DNA of 64,000 nucleotides from assembly GCA_028564705.1 (NCBI GenBank), contig JAPXFQ010002424.1:1178001-1242000 (forward strand), written 5' to 3'. Below are positions 22,341-35,164 of the stretch, one piece after another. Origin of the DNA: Apricaphanius iberus. Lineage: Eukaryota; Chordata; Actinopteri; Cyprinodontiformes; Aphaniidae. The notes beneath the pieces were generated by a model. The model had not been told where the DNA came from. It saw only the letters and a list, made by a program, of their open reading frames with translations, and made no database searches. Position 1 is the first letter of the stretch. Each line of letters starts with the position of its first letter. A program made the position numbers and the translations under genes.

Positions 22341-22757
22341 CTCAGAGTCCAGACAACAAACTGCATGGAAACCTGGTTGTTGCTCCCTCTGCAGGTGTTT
22401 CTGATAACTTGATCATCGCTCTGCTTTGGATCGCTGTACTTCAGACACAGAGAGTTTTCTAACATGAACGACCAGTTTAAGGTCATCCTGCAACATCTCA
22501 ATAGGATTTAAGTCTGGACTTTGACTAGGCCCCTCCTAAATCAGAGGTCAACCTGATGGAGGATTTTCTGCTTTAGAACTACACCTATGATGTTCTGGTT
22601 TTGCTGTGTACGTTTTACTCCAGATGCGACGGTACCAGAAGCTTTGACAAAGGCCTCCCTTTGCCTCTTCAATCCAAATATTTTCCCAGAAGTCTTTAGA
22701 ACCCATCAGGATGTTTTCTGGTAAATGTAAAACGTGTCTTTGTGTTCTTTTGGGTCA

Positions 22758-23325
22758 GGGAAACCAAAACTGACACAATTAAAAATAAAAGCAGAAATAT
22801 AGATGTGTTTGTTTTTCCTTTACATTATACATACATTCCTTGTTTTTTACATTCCCTCATCTCCTCTCTTTACTTTACTTTATGCCTCATTATGCAAATG
22901 AGGAGGGCGGCCCTTCGTGGTCCAATAAACAGGAAGGAAACTTTTGAGTGTGAGGCTACTCCAGTTAGCTGCAGACACGGATAATGAAGCTGACCCACTT
23001 GTTCTCCAGAGTTTGGAGGAATTGGCTTGTCGCTGACATGCATAATCAATCTGCACATGGATCCGGCTCCTTCCTGTTTCTTGACCAATAGTAGAGGAGT
23101 TGGACCAAGAAGGGCAGCCCTCCTCATTTGCATAATGAGGCAGAAATGCAGACGGTAACGTATAAAGAGGAGATGAGGAAATGTAGAAACAAGGACTGCA
23201 TTTACAAGTAAAAGGAAAAACAAAATGTATACAGTTCTTCACAAAAAATAAACATATAAGGAAAAGGAAAAACTAAAACTAAAAGCAGAAATAAATAATT
23301 GTGTCAGTTTTGGTCCTCCATACTG
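22758..23325. mobile_element. long inverted-repeat element with octamer motifs
   Basis: The outer ends CCAAAACTGACACAATT and its inverse, and the inner arms around 'gcctcattatgcaaatgagg', form an inverted repeat of roughly 150 bp per arm around a short centre. Both arms contain ATGCAAAT (POU octamer) within a small palindrome. Open frames here are accidental products of the inverted arms. Confidence 0.7.
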
Positions 23326-23464
23326 GTCAGCAGCAAAAACTAATTTTCATCAAAAGGTTCTACATCCAAATCATTTTTTGCGTGAAAAGTTGCTGGATGT
23401 TTCTGGTCCGACTCGCTAAGATGTTTAAACAAATTTGAGAGGAAATGACGGTTGGTGTTGGAAA

Positions 23465-23805
23465 TCCATCCATCCATCCATCTTCTTAACCGCTTATCCA
23501 ATTCAGGGTCACGGGGCAGCTGGAGCCTATCCCAGCAATTATCAGGCGTTAGGCAGGGTACACTCTGAACAGGACGCCAGTCTGTTGCAGGGCCAACACA
23601 GAGAGACAGACAACCATTCACACTCACATTCATTCCTAGGGACAATTTAGAGTGATCAATTCACCTATCATGCATGTTTTTGGACTGTGGGAGGAAGCCG
23701 GAGTACCCGGAGAGAACCCACGCATACACGGGGAGAACATGCAAACTCCATGCAGAAAGACCCTGGGCCGGGATACGAACCCACGACCTTCTTGCTGCAG
23801 AAATA
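23465..23805 (-). repeat. satellite-tailed dispersed repeat (CATC)n, copy 1
   Basis: Starts with (CATC)n, then 'cttaaccgcttatccaattc', 'gggtcacggggcagctggag', 'ggacaatttagagtgatcaa', 'ggactgtgggaggaagccgg'. This is one of the commonest teleost repeats; the tetranucleotide tail suggests a LINE (RTE/Expander-like) 3' end, from memory. A copy in opposite orientation ends at 54606. Confidence 0.65.
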
Positions 23806-23943
23806 ATAAGAAAAGTCTCCATCTGATGGAGGGCTAGAACCAGAACCAGGAATGCTGCCTGAACGCCCAGGATGGGAATGAGTTGATCAGCTGATCTTCA
23901 GTTTTTACCACTTTGACTTTAAGCATCTATTCATGGATAAATA

Positions 23944-25466
23944 CAGGTCCTTCTAAACAAATTAGCATATTGTGATAAAGTTCATTATTTTCTGTAATGT
24001 ACTGATAAACATTAGACTTTCATATATTTTAGATTCATTACACACAACTGAAGGAGTTCAAGCCTTTTATTGTTTTAATATTGATGATTTTGGCAAAAAA
24101 GTAAAGAAAAACAAAAAAATTCCCATCTCGAAAAATTAACATATTTCATCCGACCAACAAGAAAAGTGTTTTTAACACAAAAAAATTCAACCTTCAAATA
24201 ATTATGTTTAGTTATGCACTCCATATTTTGGTGGGGAATCCTTTTGCAGAAATGACAGCTTCAACGCGGCGCGGCATGGAGCCAATCAGCCTGTGGCACT
24301 GCTGAGGGGTTATGGAGGCCCAGGATGCTTCGATAGCGGCCTTAAGCTCATCCAGAGGGTTGGGTCTTGCGTCTCTCAACTTTCTCTTCACAATATCCCA
24401 CAGATTCTCTATGGGGTTCAGGTCAGGAGAGTTGGCAGGCCAATTAAGAACAGCAATCCCATGGTCAGTAAACCATTTACCAGTGGTTTTGGCACTGTGA
24501 GCAGGTGCCAGGTCGTGCTGAAAAATGAACTCTTCATCTCCATAAAGCTTTTCAGCAGATGGAAGCATGAAGTGCTCCAAAATCTCCTGATAGCTAAGCT
24601 GCATTGACCCTGCCCTTGATAAAACACAGCAGCTGACATGGCTCCCCAGACCATCACTGACTGTCGGTACTTGACCAAGACTTCAGGCATTTTGGCATTT
24701 CCTTCTCCCCAGTCTTCCTCCAGGCTCTGGCACCTTGTTTTCCGAATGACATGCAAAATTTGTTTTCATCCGAAAAAAGTACCACTGAGCAACAGTCCAT
24801 TGCTGCTTCTCTGTAGCCCTGGTCAGGCGCTTCTGCCGCTGTTTCCCATTTCCTGCACACGCCTGTCCACGGTGGCTCTGGATGTTTCTACTCCAGACTC
24901 AGTCCACTGCTTCCGGACCCCCAAGGTCTGGAATCGGTCCTTCTCCACAATCTTCCTCAGGGTCCGGTCACCTCTTCTCGTTGTGCAGCGTTTTCTGCCA
25001 CACTTTTGCCTTCCCACTGAGGTGCCTTGATACAGCACTCTGGGAACAGCCTATTCGTTCAGAAATGTCTTTCTGTGTCTTACCCTCTTGCTTGAGGGCG
25101 TCAATGATGGCCTTCTGGACAGCAGTCAGGTCGGCAGTCTCACCCATGATTGCGGTTTTGAGTAATGAACCAGGCTGGCAGTTTTTAAAAGCCTCAGGAA
25201 TCTTTTGCAGATGTTTAGAGTTAATTAGTTGATTAGGTTAATAGCTCGTTTAGGGAAACTATTCATGATATGCCAATTTTTTTAGATAGGAATTTTTGCT
25301 TTTCTTTACTTTTTTGCCAAAATCATCAATATTAAAACAATAAAAGGCTTAAACTACTTAAGTTGTGTGTAATGAAACTAAAATATATGAAAGTCTAATG
25401 TTTATCAGTACATTACAGAAAATAATGAACTTTATCACAATATGCTAATTTTTGGAGAAGGACCTG
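23944..25466 (-). mobile_element. Tc1/mariner element, nearly full length (1.52 kb)
   Basis: The left end CAGGTCCTTCT and right end AGAAGGACCTG head inverted repeats of roughly 195 bp (about 23944-24140 and 25268-25466). Flanks are TA on the left (23942-23943) and CA on the right, consistent with a TA target with one mutated base. The inside is a transposase pseudogene on the minus strand. It lies between hivep1 exons 2 and 3. Confidence 0.93.
24212..25147 (-). pseudogene. Tc1 transposase, frame-broken
   Basis: Start ATG at 25147 (MGETADLTAVQ) leads to a helix-turn-helix-like N-terminus. The remaining sequence is recognisable in other frames: SDENKF (first catalytic Asp region), QHDLAPAHSAK (second Asp) and SPDLNPIENLW (Glu), ending near FPTKIWSA at 24212. 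The second Asp and the Glu are separated by 34 residues, the DD34E spacing of the Tc1 family. At least four frame changes between 25147 and 24604 make it non-functional as it stands. Confidence 0.9.
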
Positions 25467-25642
25467 CATATAGAACATTTAATGCCTCATGCTTTTCTGA
25501 ATCTGGTGGATGAAGGTGAATCTTCTCTCCTACATCCATAACAAAGCCTCCTGCTGCAGGAACACGTTCTCCTCCTCAGCTTCACTCCTGGATGGGAGAA
25601 CTTACATTTCTCTCTCCGAACGGGCGATAAAGTCGGTCTTAC

Positions 25643-25696
25643 CTTTCTGTGAACCTTTGGGGTCTTCGAGCTCTTTCTGCGCCTCTTCGATTTTAT
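25643..25696 (-). CDS. hivep1: hivep1 coding exon 2 (54 nt)
   Basis: This small exon encodes DKIEEAQKEL followed by EDPKGSQKG, matching the extreme N-terminus of HIVEP1, where the DKIEEAQKEL block is highly conserved. It begins after a TTGCAG acceptor at 25697 and ends before a GTAAGA donor at 25642. It enters with two bases of a split codon (the first base, G for Asp, must come from the missing exon 1) and leaves with one base, G. That phase fits the two-base entry of the 5.6 kb exon at 19097. The exon is too short to stand out by length; identification rests on the peptide, the splice sites and the phase fit. Confidence 0.88.
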
Positions 25697-27195
25697 CTGC
25701 AACAGAGAAGCAGAGAAACGTTTTCAGCCGAACGCTGCAGAGACGCTGCTGCTGCTGGGAGAGCTTCCCACGCCGCTGCAGCACCACAAAGCTCCTCGCA
25801 TGAAAAACAGACATTCCTGCACAGCAGCATTATGGAAACATCCGAGAGGAGGAAGAGGAGGGTGGAGCGTACTGGTTCTGCCTGGGCTCAAGCATGCAGC
25901 AGGTAAAAGAGCCCGGTTCTGCCTGGACCAAACGGACCGATAAAGCGACTGGTGTTGGCTGAATTATTGATGCCGACTGGGAGGAACCGAGGAGCGGAAA
26001 TGTTTGACTACAGCTGGAATGTTAATTTCAACACAGCGGTTCTGATCCAAATCCTCAGAGAAAAAAACAATTCCTGCACAACATATGGATTAACCGGTCC
26101 AGTTCTAAAGTTCTGGTCCAGCTCTTCTTCCTTTAGATTATTCTTCCTGTTAAACCAGACGGCCCAGTGTTCTGTTCAGGTGGTTCTGATCCGATATGGT
26201 TTTATTTGGACCGGTTCTAGTGTTGCTAACTTTTATTTTCCATTTTCACCTTTGGTTATGCAGGAGCTGAGGGCGGGCTAATGGTGGAGACAACAACCAA
26301 TCAGAATGCTTTGATCATCATGGATAAATCTTCATGGGTTAGAGGCTCTGAGCTGCAAAGGGAACAGGAGGTCCGATCAGCTCTGGAAGACTGGCAGAAC
26401 CAGAACCAGGGTCCCCATTCTGATATGAAGTTAAACCCAGTCTGGTAGCATCCATCCATCCATCCATTCATCCATCGGTTATTTCCAGGCAGATTATCTT
26501 GATAATTTGAACCAAAATTGCTCTATTAACGTGAGAAATTTTGTTAACACAGCATCACTAAAACGGACCGGTACTGATCTCAGAAACAAACCGACCAATG
26601 AACTTCGACAAACCTAGTAGAAGCGCCTAGAGACCCTGGTGTGGTACCTTTGTAATAGACCCAGTTACTTCGGGTTCAGAACTGGAACAGTTCTGGTGGA
26701 AAACTCCAAACAAAATTTGTTCCTCTTTCAGTTTACTCTCTGGAAAATCTTACGATTTTAAAGACAAGGAAAAACAATTTTTCCCTCCAACCCGGAGAAG
26801 GAGTTTGGGCCAGAACCGAGCGGAAGGAATCATCCTCTGCTCTGCTGCAGCATTCCTGCCATCTCCTAAAATAAAATCATCTCCAACAGACAAACCTCAA
26901 CAGGGGGAGAAAGGAAAGCAGGATGTTCTGCTTTGCTTCCCAGATTCTCAGCTCCGTGCCAGGAAACTCTGGAGCAGGGTGCGGAGGAGGTCAGCGGATT
27001 ATGTCATCCTGTGTGTGCGTGTGTGTGTGTGTTACTACAGGCACACCCTCCTCCATCTTTCTCGCCAGTGATTACATAACGGCGTCCCCACCCCTGCGCT
27101 ACAAAACAAAGGCCTCCTGCCAGCAGAAAAACAGCGATGAGCATTTGTTTACATGATGGCAGGAAGAGCTGCGCCGTCCGTGTGAACGCCGCCGG

Positions 27196-27224
27196 CACAC
27201 ACACACACACACACACACACACAC
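27196..27224. repeat. (CA)n microsatellite
   Basis: About fourteen uninterrupted CA units. A shorter GT run lies at 27010-27032. Confidence 0.95.
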
Positions 27225-29154
27225 CGGATCGCTCGGAGCTTCATCACTCAGCGTCAGATCAGGGAGTCCCACTTCACCCGTCGGATCAGTCTTTCATCTC
27301 AAACCGGACCGGCAGAACCTCCCATCAGTGGTTCTGGATGTCAGATCTGCAGGTCGACTACAGGAAACGATTCACGGCAGAAAAAAAAAAAAAAACGAGC
27401 AATCCACCGGATGAAAAAAACAACAACCACAAAATGTGACAAACGTTCTGGGCAGAAACCAAAGAGAATAATATTTATGAAAATCAAAAATGATCATTTA
27501 AAAAGATGTTGGTAAAGAGCTTAAAAAAAACTCCACGGTTTCATATTTCAGCCTCTACGGTTCCTCTGGGCTCCATGTTGGGACCCTGGATAAGCAGCAG
27601 GTAATACAGGGTCCATCATTTGCTAACTGCCTCAGTTAGCAGGTCAAAGGTTAAAGGTCACGACCCTGAACCAGCATGGCTGCTCGGAAGGGTTGTAGGA
27701 GAAACAAGATGGCGGCAGGACTGAGGTTAGCAGAGCATCGGAGACCAGAATGGAGGAAACACGTCACTCCTACAGTAGAACACGGCAGTGGGGGTATGAT
27801 GGTTTGGGCTTCTTTGATCTCTTCTGTAGACAAAGGTATTCTAACGAGCAGAACCACGATCGCAAACAGAGCAGCACAAGCGGACACCCCTGAACAGTAT
27901 AGATGAGTAAAATCAACATGGCTGCCGGAGCAACGCCAAGGCTCGAGTTTCTTGTTGCTAGAACGCCGCCTGTTCGCCGCCACGAGTTCTGCTGGGAAAA
28001 ATGCAGCAGATCGTTCACGCTGCCGGTACCAGCTGGACCGGTCCCAGTCGGATCTGCCCAACCGCTTTCATGTGACTGGAGGCTGTGACCGGAGCAGGAA
28101 GCCATTTTCTTTTCTCTCCCTTTCACCCCAAGAAACAAGAGATTCTTGTCACTAGGGTGCCATTTTGTACCCTCCTATAGTTGCCCACAAAAACTGCTTT
28201 TCCCCACTAGAAGGATAAGTTCATCTAGCACTAAAAAGTTATCCAAATATTTATGCTGGCACAGAAAGATCCTTGTAAAATGATTTGTTTGATTAAATCC
28301 TTTAAAAAAAAAAAATATTAGTAAAAAAATATGATTACCATGAAGTCCATTTACATAAATCTAGCTTTACTATTTTTATAAGTGAAAAAGAATCCCTGAG
28401 GAACATAAATGTAATTTCAAACAGTAAAAAAGGTACAGATAGTTACCCTGAGGACCAGTATTTGTCCTTAGATCGTGTTAAGCTCTTGTTTTGGTAACTT
28501 TGGGCTCAGTAATGTAGCCATAACCGCAAATTCCTTGTAGCTTGGCAAGATTTATTGTCTTAAATCTAGCAAATTATCATCTCCATCTTGTTTTGAGCAT
28601 TACAAGCTAGCTTCCAGTTTCATGTTTTAGATGATTAGACTTGTTTCAAGTATGCATATGTCTGTATATCTAAAATTTTACTTTTTATTTTCATTTATTT
28701 CAAGCAAAATACTAAACTAAAAATCTTTCTCATTTCATATCATTTACTTATTTTCCCTTATTTTTAGCTTTTTTTTAGGTCTACAAATCAGTTTTATTTC
28801 AAGAGTTCTTAGTAAGACATTTACTAACTGCATGGACAAATAATTTCACTTTTTTCTAGTAAATTTTCACTAAAGACAAGTTTATTTATCTAGTATTAAG
28901 GAGGTGGGGTTTTGCAGTGCTTATTTCTGACGGTAAACTATTCAGAAGGAAATATAATAAAGCAAAGGGAGTGTGTGAACACGCTGCAGAGAACAATCAG
29001 AAGACTGGAGGTCCTGAAGGTTTACCAACAATAACGGGATCTTCTCCGAGTTACTGAAACAGGACCAGGCCTGAGTTTCATGAAAGAAGCAGATCTACAA
29101 CAGAAGGAAGGTGATAAAATGGCCTAGAAAAAGTCCAGATCTGGTTGGTGGGAC

Positions 29155-29481
29155 TAGTGATGCACTAATACGGATCCTGGTATCAGGGCCGAAACCGTCC
29201 TGATGTACACATATAACTTAGTTAACAGATACCATGAACCGATACTTAAAATGTGAAAACTCTGCAATAATATCACAGATAAATGCTTATTTTTCACTTT
29301 AAAGGGTTAGTTATTTGGTCATTTTCATTAACTTTTTATTCACAGTTTGACGCAACACGCAGAAAATAAAATAAAACCTCTCTTCCGATTCATTGCACTT
29401 TTTTGCGTGGTAGAAGTATCGGTATTGGTACTCTGAATTGGCAAGTATCAGTTTGAAAAAAGTGGTATCACTGCATCCCTA
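29155..29481. mobile_element. GATACC-type element (family M2)
   Basis: The left end TAGTGATGCACTAATACGG and right end GTGGTATCACTGCATCCCTA match the family ends; the right flank is CTTAAAGG. No clear duplication on the left. Confidence 0.6.
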
Positions 29482-29494
29482 CTTAAAGGACTTT

Positions 29495-29860
29495 CTAGTG
29501 TTGAAACGAATCGAAAACTCGATTCTGAATCGGTTGTTATAAAGCATTATTAAAATCGATTCGGAAGTCCAAAAATGGATTTAATAGATTAACATTGTTT
29601 GTCCTTTCTTACAGCTAAAATAGTGCATTAAATTCCAGACAGCAAATTTAAAGCTTTGGTCTGAAAGGGTTAATAAATGTTTTCCTGGTGAACTGTTAGT
29701 GTTGTGTCATGGCTTTGCGACATATAATTTACAGCTAAAACAAACTCTGCAGGTTATAATAAATAAAAGAATAAACAAGCAGGAATAAATCATGTTCCAG
29801 TGAAATATCTGATTCATTTTGGTTCTTTTACTTCGGTCTGAGAACATCAGCAGCCGTTTT
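29495..29860. repeat. AATCGATT-type dispersed repeat
   Basis: 'gaatcgaaaactcgattctgaatcgg' followed by 'taaaatcgattcggaag' and a core with 'aagggttaataaatgttttcctgg' shared with 45700-45745. It abuts the M2 copy. Confidence 0.55.
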
Positions 29861-30542
29861 ATCCTGTCAGGTTAAATAATTCAGAATACGGAGAGGAAAA
29901 TAAATGTAAAATGAGAATAAAAATGTGTGAAGAGTTTACGAGCAGAGCTCTGAGGATGTGGCCAGCATGCCGGGCGAAACCTGCAGCTCTCACCGATGCA
30001 TAAAGAGACCGAGAGGCCGAGTCGGATCGGCGTGTCACGTCTGATCAGGAGGAGGAGGAGAAGAGGTGACGTTACGTCTTCATCGTGCAAACAGGCAGCA
30101 GAGTTATTGATCCTCTCTGCAGAGGTTTGCTGCTGAATGTGAGCGCTGCTGCCCCCGCAGGAAGCTGCAGGCCGCTGATTATGGGGACTGTGTGGGCACC
30201 CCGGTTAAAAACTGATCTAACGAGAAGCCGAGCGGGCGCCTGGAAGTGTGTGTGTGGGGTGAATATGGAGATCAACTCCTCCAGCTCTTCCTGACTGCAG
30301 CTGCCATAATCATGAAGCAATGGTAGATGAGTTATCGTTTCAGAATAACTGTAGTTAACAGGTTCATTAACTTCTGGTGATTTTGATCTGAGTCGCTGCA
30401 GAAAGACGGCTTTAGTTTTCAGCATGAGGATATTTGGAGAGGCTGATGTTAGTCCTCCACCCCTGAGAGCATAAATCTTTATTAATCACCCAGCAGACGA
30501 CAAGATTTACAGTCAGGAGCCAAACATCTTATAGATCTAACT

Positions 30543-31074
30543 CAGGGGTGTTCAAACTTTTTGTTAAACGGGAAAATATAGTCGAGTCGTAATAAACTAA
30601 GTATGCAAAAGTCAACGTCTGATGAGTAAATTATTTCAGATGCAAAACTGCAAAACTTAAAGGGTTTTGCTGGTTTGCCTTAGAATAAATGTTGCTAATT
30701 TTTTAGGTTTCAACTAGAAAAAAACCCGGAACTAAGAAAATACGGATTTATATCACTCTTTCTTTGGAAACAATTTCCATATTCAGTTGATTTTTATTCC
30801 ATTTTAAGCAGCAAAGTGTGCTTTTAAGTAAAAATCAGTGGACAAATGTGGCAGGAGAAGACAAAAAGAGTGGTTATTTAAAGACAAACAACTGGGGATG
30901 TCACCAACATGCTCTGTTGCAAAAAGATTTTAATCTGTCTGAGATCATTCTGCAATAATTGGAAATAAAACCTCGATCTGGATCAGCCACATGTGTTGTG
31001 GGGCCAGATTTGTTACATTATTGAAGTCAGGGGCCACATATAATCAGTCCAGGGGCCGCAAACGGCCACCCCTG
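30543..31074. mobile_element. hAT-like element with perfect 8-bp target duplication
   Basis: Begins CAGGGGTGTTCAAAC and ends GGCCACCCCTG, with ATCTAACT on both sides (30535-30542 and 31075-31082). The 532 bp carry no coding frame. A diverged relative of the end is at 58785-58855. Confidence 0.85.
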
Positions 31075-31305
31075 ATCTAACTGAACTGTTTCCAGAGAGG
31101 AACAACAAAAACAGCAGTGACTCAAAAAACAGTATTATTATTAATTATATTATATTGTGGATTTGATCGATTTCGTTAAACTGGTTAATCTCCTTCAGCT
31201 CGACTGGGGATCTACTTTTACTGCTCAGTTAGCCACATCCAGCATCAGTCAGGTAAAGCTAGTTTCTATGGAGACGAGTCTGCAGTTCATTTATGCTGCA
31301 GGACG

Positions 31306-31323
31306 GAGAGAGAGAGAGAGAGG
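31306..31323. repeat. (GA)n run
   Basis: Nine GA units. Confidence 0.8.
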
Positions 31324-34259
31324 AGGACTTCAGGAGCTAATACGAAGGCTGAACAGCTGCTCCATCTGTAAAGGGTTGCATTGACCGAATATTCACCAGA
31401 TTTTCACCGTTTTTTTTCCTCTAAATATTTATGGAAAAATCAGAAGGCATTGGAGCACATCTTTAGCCACTAAAGTTAGGGCCAGACAAATGAAAACGCA
31501 GATTTTTTTTTTTTCATACCAAATCTGATTTGTAGTGCGAAAATTATTTCAAGATTAGTTCTGTTTAGCGATTAGTAATTAATTAAACTGAAGAATTATG
31601 GACGTTTCACCTGCACTGGTGTAACTGAAGGACTCGTCTGTTATTGTTAGGACTACAGTAGCTCTGATATAAGCTGAAAACACTGAGCTGAAAGCAGTGC
31701 GAAAGAAGGGGGGAAATGCTGCTGTGGTGACTAGCGGCCTGGACGTAAAACTTAAAGAGACGGTGTGCAGCCAGTCTGAGGCCGGGAAGATGCCCGGTGC
31801 GCCTCGTACCATGGCTGGATCCCAGGAACCGGACCAGGAGGGATCTCGATGGTGGGGGTGACTTGCAAAAATCGCCACAGATTCAGGACAGAACTCTTTC
31901 CATTTTCTTTTTTTTTCTATCTGTGTTTTCTTAAAAAGAAATTGCAAGTGAGGAAAAAAAACATTTTTTAACTTGCTTTTATTTTAATCACCCCATCCTA
32001 GAACTGACATGAATTTTACCGTCCGACCAACTACGAGCTGTTAATTATCTTTGTAAAACAAAATGGTAGACCCAGTGTGGCTTGACGTCACTCTGAGCTA
32101 TGGAAGTCCAGGTAGTGCATTACCAAAAAGAGGGTAAATAAATCTTCATAACTGACAGAATCGATTTGTCGGCCAGCATGCAGGAAACTCAGAATATTTC
32201 TGACTTCTGATCGCTTCAACTGGACAAATGTTCCCTGATTTCCAAACTTTGGCTGAAGTGCTGCTTAATTCCAGTCTGCGGTGTGGCAGTGGAGCGCAGA
32301 TTCAGCCTTCCGATCCAGCCCAAAAAAAAGTCGTCTGTCCGAAGAAAAGGCCCAGTACCTGATAATAATAACCTCTACATCTATCGTAGCTGTGAGCTTT
32401 GACTACGCACAAACAGGTGAACTGTTCGTATTTGAATTCATCTACTTGATCTGCGATGACACGATTCTTGCTTCAGCTTACTCACATCGAATATTTATTG
32501 AAATGGATGAAAATTAAATACTACTGACGGTGCATTTAGAGGTGTGCAGAATGAAAGTACACCATTTCTTTCAAAAGCTATATTTTAACGATGTACATAA
32601 AATCTTTCTTTTTACGGGAACAACACTGTGTTTATATTTACGTCGGGCGCCAAATACTTTTGGAAACAACCGTCCGTCTAATGCCTTGTAAATTTCCTTA
32701 TCCTTCTCAGAAAAGGAGCGACTTTACACGATGTAAAACCAGAGTTACTCCTAAATTCGACTACATGCGCTCTGCCACGCACGCCGCAGCGTTTCTCTGC
32801 CGTCGTTAATTTATGCTGCATGCCCCCCCATGCTCTGGAGGAGCCCAGTGTGTGAATGGCAGAAATACAAAAGTCAGATCAAAACTATTCATAGTTGAAA
32901 GACGAACAGAAAACAACAGACACTTCTCTTTATTAATATTCATTGTTACGATATCTAAACTAACAGAATGAGCTTCTCTTCATCCAGGTTGTCCTCCTGG
33001 TTTTCTGTCATATACGATAAAAGGAACTTGACCCACACACCTACTGCAGGAAAGGACAACATTTCAGAATTAAATAAGTTGAAATAAATTTTGCTTTTAT
33101 TCTGTGTGTAAATTATGTACAAACCCACACAATTATTTTAGACAGCATATCTATAAATGTAAGTGAGATTATTATAGCTATGCATACAAAGAAAAATAAG
33201 TCTGTCTTTACCGATTTATTTTGAAAAACCGGATGTTCTGCATGTTCGGCCTCCTGCGTGGTGAATTTTATTTGTGTAGATTGACTGCGGACTTGCTCCG
33301 GCGGCCGGCGTCAGTAGTGGAAATATTCTTTTTCATTACGATGGGATCGGTTTTGCTGCGCCGTGCGTGGCGGAGCGGGGTGCATGTAGTGGAATTTAGG
33401 GGTTAGTTTAGGTGAAGCCTATGAGTTTCACATGGATCGGTAAGATGCTAACGGCTAACGTTAGCTGTCGGTTAAACAGCTTTGCAGTATTTGTGTTCGT
33501 TATATGACGTTGATCCTAGATATGAGAGCAATGATCATGACCCATCAACCTCCACACCGAGTAAAAACCTCCTGCTCTGTCCAGCAGGCTCACTTTCACC
33601 GCTACGGTGAGTGGCTATTATAAAGGCTGCTCTAGCTAGCTTTCTGTACTGACATAGGTCTCAGACAATAAAATCTTAGTCAGATACAAACGCTGTGAAA
33701 CCTGTCAGATGTTTATGTAGATTCTAAAGTAGGGGAGGATACACCCTATCAGCCTCCGTAATAAGATGCTTAGAAGACAAGTACAAAAACGTATTGTTGC
33801 CTTTGACCCATATTTTGTTATATTTACTTTTCGTTTAGTATTTTGATTTAAAATATTTTGATATAAAATAAACTTAGTACAAAATAGTCCTTACCCTGAA
33901 AAATTCATCGCTGGACATGATTGTGGCATCTGCATCTGCAAAATTACGTTTTGTTGTTGAAACTAAAACCTCGACACACTAGATGTCGCTTTGGTGCCCA
34001 TGCCCCATATTTAACTTTAACTCTGTAACAGCAATAGACGTGATATGCATTTAGTTTTCCCCCCTTTATTTTACCAAAGACGCATCATGAATCCATGAGA
34101 GTATTCTTCCAGTATCCGCAAAGTCCTTATTTCAATACTGCTCCTTGTGCCTGTTATGAATTGCTCACAGGATCTTAGTAGGACAACCTACTGTCACAAA
34201 TTTTCAGGAATCTGGATAACTCAGGCCCTAAATGTTCTAAACCTTTTTGAGGTTCTCAT

Positions 34260-34412
34260 TCTCCTGCAATGTATTTGGAAAGCCGCAATAATCATTAACA
34301 GTGAGTTTGAATTAAATTAATTTAACAAATAAAGAATATATCGCAACACATATCGTTACTGCACATTCTTTAAAACATATCACAATATAGATGTGAGGCC
34401 CTAACTGCAGGG
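34260..34412. mobile_element. end of a non-autonomous hAT-type element
   Basis: Inverse of the start of the 11911 element: ends 'atcacaatatagatgtgagg' then CCCTAACT, with 'cctgcaatgtatttggaaag' inside. Truncated on the left. Confidence 0.45.
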
Positions 34413-35140
34413 AGTCGCTCCCGGACCCGAGCTAGCATGAGGCGGCGGCGGTGAGAGACGTTGACCCACTCCTGCAGAACCAGAACCAGGCTCAGAGATC
34501 AAAAACCAAACACTGGATCCGTTTAACAGATTTTATGAATCATTTTTTATAATTCGACCGTGCATTTAATGCAGAGCAGCAGGATTCACCTGGACTGCAG
34601 GTAGATCTAATCTGTCCGGCTTTGTGTTTTGTTTCTGCAGGTAGCTGTTGCATGGCAACAAGCAGGAAGTATAAAGGTCCCGTTTCAGGAAATGGCCTCC
34701 CGGTTCGCCCGTTGAAAACTATCAACTGTCACTTTCCCCTCGTGTGCAAAGAAAAAAGAAACCCAAGAGAACAAAAAAAACGTGATGAGGACAGAACGCG
34801 GAGCTGGACCGGACCGGATCCTGCAAGGGACAAACGTCTCCGACGGGTCCGAGGCCTGCAGCTGTCAGCAGACTTCACCACAGAGACCAGAGAAAGCGGA
34901 AAGCTGAAGCAGAAACGTTCCCACAAAACAAGCTGGGACTTACGAGGAGCGGCCCGGAAGAACCCAAACAGTCCACGGCTCAGCTGGGCTGCCTCCTGCT
35001 TCCTGTATTTGTTCGGAACCACAGCTCCACTGAGCAGAACCGGGCCCTGAAGCAGAACCTTGGACAGGCAGGATCAGGGGCTGCAGGACAGGACCTCCTG
35101 GTCCGGATCCAGTCCCAGAACAGACTCTCTCTCTGCGAGC

Positions 35141-35164
35141 GTGTGTGTGTGTGTGTGAGTGTGT
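35141..35164. repeat. (GT)n microsatellite
   Basis: GT run with one interruption. Confidence 0.85.

Larger units (their letters stand above)
19098..25642 (-). other. hivep1: hivep1 intron 2 (6.5 kb)
   Basis: Intron between exons 2 and 3, with consensus GTAAGA donor and CAG acceptor. It contains the probable hAT-type repeat at 19407, an M2 element, a (TTCTA)-tailed repeat end, a long inverted-repeat element, a satellite-tailed repeat and a Tc1 element. 21300-22240 has no clear feature. Confidence 0.85.
4244..25696 (-). other. hivep1: hivep1 gene, coding span (first coding exon not found)
   Basis: Seven exons on the minus strand join with compatible phases into one reading frame of about 2,450 codons ending at TGA 4246-4244. 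The finger pairs identify the ZAS family. The choice of HIVEP1 over HIVEP2 or HIVEP3 rests on the first finger carrying NRACAKPSVLLKHIRSH rather than an SRPC/GRPC-type variant, on a CCHC finger with CRNRYRKLENFETHKKF, and on many conserved serine-rich blocks. HIVEP1 proteins are nuclear and bind kappaB-like GGGACTTTCC-type enhancer sites; human HIVEP1 is about 2,700 residues, so this protein is slightly shorter. The initiator exon (in mammals about 13 codons) was not found within 38 kb upstream. Family knowledge is from memory; the gene structure is read directly. Confidence 0.95.

Noticed and set aside
22870..23242. Two overlapping minus-strand frames of about 120 codons as a gene
   Set aside because: They are produced by the inverted arms of a non-coding element and contain no domain.
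27651..28155. Overlapping frames of 60-136 codons on both strands as a gene
   Set aside because: No domain, no splice context, and frames on both strands are equally open.
28180..28925. Third copy of foldback family M4, from 'gttttgcagtgc' near its end
   Set aside because: Only the right end resembles the family; the left side does not pair with it.
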